Source: JAUXIQ01 sp030620925 [NCBI: Nitrospinota bacterium] (lineage in GTDB: Bacteria; JAUXIQ01). From it: a DNA stretch of 10,848 nucleotides. The stretch is from assembly GCA_030620925.1 (NCBI GenBank), contig JAUXIQ010000031.1, forward strand, positions 1 to 10,848, in the 5' to 3' direction. A model generated the notes under the pieces. It did no database searches. It worked only from the letters and a program-made list of their open reading frames with translations, and had not been told where the DNA came from. How positions within the stretch are numbered: the first letter of the stretch is position 1; every line of letters starts with the position of its first letter. Positions 6,879-10,848 of the stretch are shown here, one piece after another. Made by a program: the position numbers and the translations under genes.

Positions 6879-7690
6879 TGAGATGGGGAATGGTTGAAGT
6901 AGTGGTGGAGGGTGTGACTTCCTTTCTGCTCTTCCATGAGTTTCGCAGGTTGTTGAAGGTCGCCGCGTTGTGCAGAAGGAACGATATAAAATGCTCGCAG
7001 AGCATTACCCTGGCCGCCATCACTATCAGCCTGTCGGGAATATTTATAGTTTTCTTCATCTCCGGCCTGGGGGCTTTACTTAACGTTGCCGACTCTCCGT
7101 CCCTCGTTGCAGGTAATCAAGAAGATGGTCGCATTTTTCGCAGAGTGTACGTTGAAAAGGTTCTGGATGGCGACACCGTTCAGCTTTCAACCGGCGAGAG
7201 GGTGGTCTACAAGGGTATCGACTCCCCGGAGCCGGGTGGTGGTGCGGGTTGGCTGAGCGAATATTCTTCAGCGGCTAAGGAACTCAATAGACGACTGGTA
7301 GAGGGAAAGCGTGTGACTCTCGAAATGGAGAAGGCACAGAGGGATAAATACAACCGCATAGTAGCCTATGTTCATGTAGACGATGTTTTTGTGAACGCCG
7401 AGCTCACCAGCCGCGGCCTGGCGATGGCCGTCATTTACAGGCCGGAAGACAGGTACAACCTGCTGTTATCCCGGCTCCAGGAAGAAGCTAAGTCGTTCAA
7501 CCGCGGCATATGGAAATATGCCGTTTCTGCGGAGGATGAATTGGAGAAGCCTATAGTCGGGAACAGGATGACAAAGATATATCATCTTCCTGAAGACAGA
7601 TACTATGATTTGATAAACCCTCTGAACAAGGTCTATTTCGTCACTGAGGAGGCTGCCGGTTCAGCCGGGTACCGCAGGGCTAAATATTAA
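6875..7690 (+). CDS. Membrane-anchored thermonuclease (SNase-like) family protein, catalytic Arg replaced
   Basis: The 271-residue product has a polar N-terminal stretch, one strong membrane helix (about 44-69) and then an SNase-like OB-fold domain (about 90-200). By comparison with staphylococcal nuclease, the calcium and catalytic residues are D100 (LDGDT), D116 and E119 (GIDSPE) and R161 (RDKYNR, the R87 equivalent). The position of R35 is Val111 in GERVVYKGID; the nearest Arg is two residues earlier. The nuclease would face the periplasm, where relatives degrade DNA and RNA. A C-terminal tail of about 70 residues is unmatched. The start uses GGAG (6866-6869), five bases before the first ATG and eight before the adjacent second ATG. 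A TTG near residue 32 with its own AAGG would give a more usual signal-anchor and is an alternative start. Confidence 0.82.
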   Translation: MMRWGMVEVVVEGVTSFLLFHEFRRLLKVAALCRRNDIKCSQSITLAAITISLSGIFIVFFISGLGALLNVADSPSLVAGNQEDGRIFRRVYVEKVLDGDTVQLSTGERVVYKGIDSPEPGGGAGWLSEYSSAAKELNRRLVEGKRVTLEMEKAQRDKYNRIVAYVHVDDVFVNAELTSRGLAMAVIYRPEDRYNLLLSRLQEEAKSFNRGIWKYAVSAEDELEKPIVGNRMTKIYHLPEDRYYDLINPLNKVYFVTEEAAGSAGYRRAKY

Positions 7691-7713
7691 TCGCTTTCAG
7701 AAGGTTTTTTTTA

Positions 7714-7748
7714 TTGATAAAAGAAGAACAGCTTTTATATTGTATAAT
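7714..7748 (+). promoter_or_regulatory. Promoter for the HExxH protein gene
   Basis: TTGATA (7714-7719) is followed after 16 bases by TATATT (7736-7741), a near-consensus pair. A second hexamer, TATAAT, abuts it at 7743-7748 but lacks a -35 at proper distance. The start would be near 7748-7755. The preceding eight-T run after the thermonuclease gene has no convincing stem, so read-through is possible. Confidence 0.6.
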
Positions 7749-7782
7749 ACCGATGGCAGGGGAAAAATTAACAGCATAACTT

Positions 7783-8322
7783 GTGACCTGGAATATGGGA
7801 AATTCACTATTCTTCAACAGCAGGCAAGATGAGTACTTGCGCGAGGCTCTCGAAATTGCCGAGATGCTGGCAAGTCGACGCTACTGTATATCCAGCAGGG
7901 AATGGGGTCGTTATCCCTATGACATCAAGACACTAAGGCAGCTAAGAAGTGAGGAGATCACGGATAGAGGGTTCGCCCAACTGGCCAAATACTCCCGGGA
8001 AGGAGAGTATCATCGCCGCAAGGGGAGAATAGGAGAATTCTACAGGATTTGCGTTCAGGATCACATAATTTTGAACGCTCTCGAACGCAGCAAAAACATA
8101 TCTCTGAGGCCTCTGCTCCTATACATCACTACCCACGAATTGGTGCATATAGTCAGGTTCAGTCATTATGAGGAGGACTACGATATCTATGGCGAAGAAC
8201 GTGAGAAAGAAGAAGGGGAAGTTCACAACATAACTTACGACTTGCTGAAAGACGTGAATTACGACGGTATGGAAGAAGTGATAAATGTTTATGAGTGGGC
8301 GCGCACGACCCCTGTTTCATGA
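7783..8322 (+). CDS. Uncharacterised protein with HExxHxxRxxH motif, putative metallopeptidase
   Basis: I cannot assign this 179-residue protein to a named family. It has no signal peptide or membrane helix. Its centre of interest is a hydrophobic helix LLLYITTHELVHIVRFSH (111-128) carrying H118, E119 and H122, the zinc-binding HExxH of zincin peptidases, with H128 at the spacing of the third metzincin ligand but Arg instead of the usual Gly. An acidic stretch (EREKEEGEVH, 139-148) follows and may contain another ligand. The N-terminal half is charged and helical. The pattern recalls an uncharacterised group in delta-proteobacteria, but that is from memory. The start is uncertain: GTG at 7783 has only a distant AGGGG, and an ATG at 7795 would shorten it by four residues. 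It sits just upstream of the CIRCE-controlled gene. Confidence 0.7.
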   Translation: MTWNMGNSLFFNSRQDEYLREALEIAEMLASRRYCISSREWGRYPYDIKTLRQLRSEEITDRGFAQLAKYSREGEYHRRKGRIGEFYRICVQDHIILNALERSKNISLRPLLLYITTHELVHIVRFSHYEEDYDIYGEEREKEEGEVHNITYDLLKDVNYDGMEEVINVYEWARTTPVS

Positions 8323-8352
8323 GTCTTCGCTGCTTTTTTGAACCAGCAATGT

Positions 8353-8381
8353 TTGACAGAAAATAATTATGGATATATAAT
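8353..8381 (+). promoter_or_regulatory. Consensus sigma-70 promoter of the zinc-ribbon gene
   Basis: TTGACA (8353-8358) and TATAAT (8376-8381) are both exact consensus hexamers with the optimal 17-base spacing. Transcription would begin at about 8388, inside the CIRCE element that directly adjoins the -10 box. Such a strong promoter normally needs a repressor to keep it quiet. Confidence 0.9.
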
Positions 8382-8407
8382 TAGCACTCTAACACGCCGA
8401 GTGCTAA
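8381..8407. promoter_or_regulatory. CIRCE element (HrcA repressor operator)
   Basis: TTAGCACTC (8381-8389), nine bases, then GAGTGCTAA (8399-8407) is an exact match to the CIRCE consensus TTAGCACTC-N9-GAGTGCTAA. HrcA binds this site and blocks transcription until heat or protein-folding stress titrates the chaperonin that keeps HrcA active. It shares its first T with the -10 box and covers the start point, the best position for repression. The only gene downstream before a terminator is the zinc-ribbon gene. Confidence 0.95.
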
Positions 8408-8447
8408 TAAAGAGAGGCACATCAGAAGCTGAAAGGAGGACGTAGAG

Positions 8448-8738
8448 GTGCCCATTTATGAATACAAGTGCCGAAAATGCGGCCACGGGTTTGAAATGAT
8501 GCAGCGCTTCTCAGACCAACCCGTCAAAAAATGTCCGGAATGTTCCGGCACTGTGGATAAGCTTATCTCTCAGTCTACTTTCCACCTGAAGGGCTCGGGC
8601 TGGTATGCCACTGATTATGGCAAGAAATCACACGGTGGTAAGCCGGGCAAGAAAAAATCTGAGGACAATGGCAGCACCGAGTCCGAAGACAAGGGCAGCG
8701 CCGAGAAGGAAACTAAGACCAAAACGGTTGATAAATAG
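8448..8738 (+). CDS. FmdB-family zinc-ribbon protein
   Basis: The 96-residue protein has the typical FmdB/CxxC regulatory start MPIYEYKC, two zinc-binding CxxC pairs (C8/C11 and C29/C32) and the conserved STFHLKGSGWYATDYG (43-58) that follows the ribbon. The rest (about 60-96) is a low-complexity Lys/Glu/Ser/Thr tail, probably disordered. The family is named from a proposed regulator of formamide and acetamide genes, but the function of most members is unknown. The start is a GTG with AGGAGG eight bases upstream, a strong site. It forms a single-gene unit between a CIRCE-regulated consensus promoter and a strong terminator, so heat-shock or misfolding induction is likely. That control is unusual for this family as far as I know. 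Confidence 0.92.
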   Translation: MPIYEYKCRKCGHGFEMMQRFSDQPVKKCPECSGTVDKLISQSTFHLKGSGWYATDYGKKSHGGKPGKKKSEDNGSTESEDKGSAEKETKTKTVDK

Positions 8739-8787
8739 CTTATATATTAATCAGATAAGACTAAATAAATTAAACCATTACATGAAG

Positions 8788-8815
8788 ACCCCCGGAGTCA
8801 GCTTCGGGGGTTTTT
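8788..8815 (+). terminator. Rho-independent terminator after the zinc-ribbon gene
   Basis: A stem of ten pairs (8788-8797 with 8802-8811, one G-U) and a four-base loop TCAG is followed by a T-run to 8815. In the opposite direction, where the MlaD-like gene ends at 8847, the stem lacks a good T-run and would be weaker. Confidence 0.9.
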
Positions 8816-8846
8816 ATATGGAACTTAAAGACAACCATTCCCGCAA

Positions 8847-9929
8847 TTAGAAGAAGTGGACCTTTATGCCTATCTCTCTCAATATATCCCATATGTCTTC
8901 GACGGTTATGCTGTCCGCCTTTTCCAGAACTGAATCGGCACGTATCAGCACGCTCTTGAGTTCGGGCGCCAGTTCGTTGAAATTGTCAAGCGCCTCGGGT
9001 AGTTTTTCACTGGCAACGGAAAGGTTGTTGAGAGTCGTCGCCGCATCTTCAGCGATCTGAGGGGATTTCTGGCTGAACGCATTGCTTATACGCATGAGGT
9101 CCATCGAGAACTTATCAAATCGGCTGGAGTACTTGGGATAATCCTGTACGAGGCTTTCGCTCACCGTCCGAAGGTTGGTCGATATAGTGGAAATATCCTC
9201 CGCCATCTTTGGAGCGTGCTGTCTGAATATAGTCGTAGCCTCCTCTACGTTGGCTATGGTGCGCTCCACGGACGGACGGTTGTCGGAAAATGCCTGGGAG
9301 GCTTCGTTTATAATCCGGTCCATGTTGTTCACCATACGATCTATACGGGGCTTGTTTTCCGAAACTAGAATTTTGGCGTCGCCGGTTACGGATTCCAGGT
9401 TGGTTATTATGTTCCCGATGGCCTCCGATTTGCCCTCAAGTGATGAGGCGAGCGTTTTCACTATTATCCGCACGTCCCTGGGGTCTATCTCTTTAAATAT
9501 CGGTCCCATTATGCTCACAAGCTGGTCTATCTCAACCGAAGAGACCGCTTCGGTTATCACGTCACCGTCCTTGAGCAGGGGGGCGGTTGTGGATACGGGC
9601 AATATGGCCAGGTACTTCTCGCCCAGCAGGCTCTTTGAGCGCACGGTTGCACTCACGTCGCTTCGTACGTCGAATTTTTTATCCAGGACGATGGTGAGGA
9701 TGGCGTGGTCATGTTCCACCCCCAGCTCTTTCAGGCTTCCCACCTTCACACCGGCGATCATCACGTCGGCTTCCTGGACTAACCCTGAGGCGTCATCCAG
9801 CACCACCTGTACTTTCACCCCATCTTTTATCGAGATCCCTCCGATTTTCAGCGATAGATAGCCCAGGATGGCGGCGGCGGCTATAATGAAAAGCCCCAGG
9901 GCGATCTCGTTTTTATAAGTCCTTCGCAT
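8847..9929 (-). CDS. mlaD: MlaD-family MCE-domain protein with long helical tail
   Basis: The 360-residue protein has a short cytoplasmic N-terminus, one membrane helix (about 9-28) and an MCE domain (about 36-128) with the usual GLVQEADVMIAGVKVG (49-64) and KSLLGEKYLAI (99-109) strands. MCE domains form hexameric rings through which lipids pass between inner and outer membranes. The remaining 230 residues are helical, nearly twice the length of E. coli MlaD, with Pro residues at 194, 219, 240, 265, 290 and 311. Spacings of 21 or 25 residues suggest a segmented coiled-coil tube like that of PqiB or mycobacterial Mce proteins. The start follows GGAGG by eight bases. It lies about 100 bases downstream of mlaF on the same strand and ends the visible operon. 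Confidence 0.9.
   Translation of the reverse strand: MRRTYKNEIALGLFIIAAAAILGYLSLKIGGISIKDGVKVQVVLDDASGLVQEADVMIAGVKVGSLKELGVEHDHAILTIVLDKKFDVRSDVSATVRSKSLLGEKYLAILPVSTTAPLLKDGDVITEAVSSVEIDQLVSIMGPIFKEIDPRDVRIIVKTLASSLEGKSEAIGNIITNLESVTGDAKILVSENKPRIDRMVNNMDRIINEASQAFSDNRPSVERTIANVEEATTIFRQHAPKMAEDISTISTNLRTVSESLVQDYPKYSSRFDKFSMDLMRISNAFSQKSPQIAEDAATTLNNLSVASEKLPEALDNFNELAPELKSVLIRADSVLEKADSITVEDIWDILREIGIKVHFF
8988..9359 (-). repeat. Five to six degenerate 21- or 25-residue repeats in the MlaD-like tail
   Basis: Residues about 191-314 repeat a unit of the form polar-x-x-Pro, then a roughly 20-residue amphipathic helix. Unit starts include ENKPRIDRM, DNRPSVERT, QHAPKMAED, QDYPKYSSR and QKSPQIAED. 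DNA identity between units is low, so this is protein-level repetition, not a recent duplication. Confidence 0.6.
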
Positions 9930-10030
9930 TTTGATATCCTCCGGTTTAAGGAAAAGGTCATTATGAATGACGGTCGGGCTCTTCTCCCATTATATTGATA
10001 TTCTGTTCATCCCCTTCCTATAGAGACAAT

Positions 10031-10810
10031 TCATGTCCCGCGCCGCGAGATGTCTCTGGGTATTGGAAGTCTGCCCATCCCCTCCGCGAAACAGCGCGAA
10101 AAAAATTCCTTGAGAACAGGGTTTTCTGAGTGGGCTCTCTCTTCAGGTGTGCCGAACTCCAGGAGCTTGGTGTCGTAGAGCAGCCCCACCTTGTTTGCTA
10201 TGGTCATTGTGCTGTATATATCGTGGCTGATTACCACGAAAGTGATGTTGAGCTTCCGGTGCATCTCCAATATGAGCGCGTCTATGGCGTTGGCCGTTAT
10301 GGGATCGAGGCCGGAAGAGGGCTCGTCGAAGAAAACTATCTCCGGCTCCAGGGCGATGGCTCTGGCGAGCCCAACGCGTTTGCGCATGCCGCCGCTCAGC
10401 TCGGACGGCATCATCTCTTCTATCCCTTCGAGTCCCACCAGGAACAGTTTTTCGGCCACTATTTTCTTTACTTCGCTTTCCTTCTTCTTGGTATGCTGGA
10501 CGATGGGGAAAGCCACGTTTTCCCCCACGGTGAAGGAGTCGAACAGGGCGCCGTCCTGGAAGAGCATCCCGAACTTGCACCTGAGCCTGTATATGTCTTT
10601 CTCGCTCATAACCGTGACGTCCTGCCCGTCGATCATTATCCGGCCCCGGTCGGGCTTGATGAGACCTACTATTTGTTTAATGAGAACGCTCTTGCCCACT
10701 CCGCTGGGGCCTATGAAAACAGTTATCTTGCCCCCCTCTATATGGCAGGATACGGAGTCCAGCACTTTGTTATCTCCGAAGGATTTGGTTACGTCTATCA
10801 GTTCTATCAT
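10031..10810 (-). CDS. mlaF: Mla ABC transporter ATP-binding protein
   Basis: This 259-residue ATPase drives phospholipid transport by the Mla complex at the inner membrane. Walker A is GPSGVGKS (34-41), the Q-loop Gln is at 85, the signature is LSGGMRKR (138-145), Walker B ends in FFDEPSSGLDP (160-170) and the switch His is H196. The signature with GGMRKRVGLARAI and the FQDGALFDSFTVGENVAFP stretch (84-102) are typical of MlaF and its plant/mycobacterial relatives rather than of amino-acid or metal importers. Length is normal. The ATG at 10810 lacks a strong ribosome site but lies six bases after a stop codon of an upstream frame, so translation is probably coupled. The MlaD-like gene follows; no mlaC or mlaB is visible here. 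Confidence 0.93.
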   Translation of the reverse strand: MIELIDVTKSFGDNKVLDSVSCHIEGGKITVFIGPSGVGKSVLIKQIVGLIKPDRGRIMIDGQDVTVMSEKDIYRLRCKFGMLFQDGALFDSFTVGENVAFPIVQHTKKKESEVKKIVAEKLFLVGLEGIEEMMPSELSGGMRKRVGLARAIALEPEIVFFDEPSSGLDPITANAIDALILEMHRKLNITFVVISHDIYSTMTIANKVGLLYDTKLLEFGTPEERAHSENPVLKEFFSRCFAEGMGRLPIPRDISRRGT

Positions 10811-10816
10811 TGCCGG

Positions 10817-10848
10817 TTAACCATACATCAGTTCGCTTAAAAAGTAAT
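10817..10848 (-). CDS. mlaE: C-terminal codons of a probable MlaE permease (5' part outside window)
   Basis: At the right edge one minus-strand frame reads YFLSELMYG and then stops (TAA, 10819-10817), six bases before the mlaF start. A hydrophobic DYFLxxLxxG-like ending is common in MlaE permeases, and mlaE next to mlaF is the usual order. Only nine full codons are present, so this is a context-based call. Confidence 0.45.
   Translation of the reverse strand, partial: YFLSELMYG

Noticed and set aside
9957-9971. GTCATT-ATG-AATGAC palindrome upstream of the MlaD-like gene
   Set aside because: Six pairs with a three-base centre can occur by chance, and no promoter or T-run is associated with it.
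9990-10034. A 14-codon minus-strand frame overlapping the mlaF stop as ATGA
   Set aside because: The peptide is too short to judge, lacks conservation evidence and is most simply chance in the mlaF-mlaD gap.
10130-10840. Two long plus-strand open frames opposite mlaF
   Set aside because: They are antisense to an ATPase with complete Walker and signature motifs; the translations look like reversed-strand artefacts.
1-10848. CRISPR array, insertion sequence, tRNA or phage features
   Set aside because: I looked for regular direct repeats, transposase motifs, terminal repeats and tRNA-like cloverleaves and saw none that hold up by eye.

Overview
This window looks like an ordinary chromosomal stretch of a Gram-negative (diderm) bacterium. 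Three things show the outer membrane: an Mla-type lipid transport operon, a periplasmic TPR protein of the CpoB/YbgF type, and several exported or membrane-anchored products. The mix of genes (histidine phosphatase, flavin-reductase domain protein, HExxH protein, FmdB-type zinc ribbon, and a CIRCE heat-shock operator) would fit a delta-proteobacterium-like anaerobe. That placement is inference; no marker gene in the window proves it.

Layout. (1) 1-1797, minus strand: an Ap4A-hydrolase-like Nudix gene, then after one base a large multi-pass membrane protein that runs off the left edge and resembles GT-C/STT3-type glycosyltransferases. (2) 1798-1988: a divergent intergenic region with a promoter-like -10 box overlapped by a perfect 11-bp palindrome. 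(3) 1989-3939, plus strand: a divergent uracil phosphoribosyltransferase homologue, a secreted CpoB-like TPR protein and a histidine phosphatase. (4) 3962-4428, minus strand: a flavin-reductase-domain gene split by a one-base frameshift. (5) 4538-5359, plus strand: a BtuF/TroA-like binding protein without a signal peptide, behind a good sigma-70 promoter. (6) 5378-6571, minus strand: an M20D amidohydrolase with its own promoter. (7) 6729-8738, plus strand: a structured-looking leader, a membrane-anchored thermonuclease homologue lacking one catalytic Arg, a HExxHxxRxxH putative metallopeptidase, and an FmdB-type zinc-ribbon gene behind a consensus promoter and a perfect CIRCE element, closed by a strong terminator. 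(8) 8847-10848, minus strand: the last codons of a probable MlaE permease, MlaF ATPase and an MlaD protein with a long proline-phased helical tail.

How they work together. The Mla genes form one machine: ATPase, permease and a periplasmic MCE ring that moves phospholipid between the membranes. The other genes are mostly short independent units for nucleotide salvage and clean-up, envelope biogenesis, and stress or protein quality control. The most unusual signal is the HrcA-type operator (CIRCE) governing an FmdB-like gene instead of a chaperone operon. I saw no CRISPR array, insertion sequence, tRNA or rRNA, and no clear sign of a new multi-gene defence or biosynthetic system.
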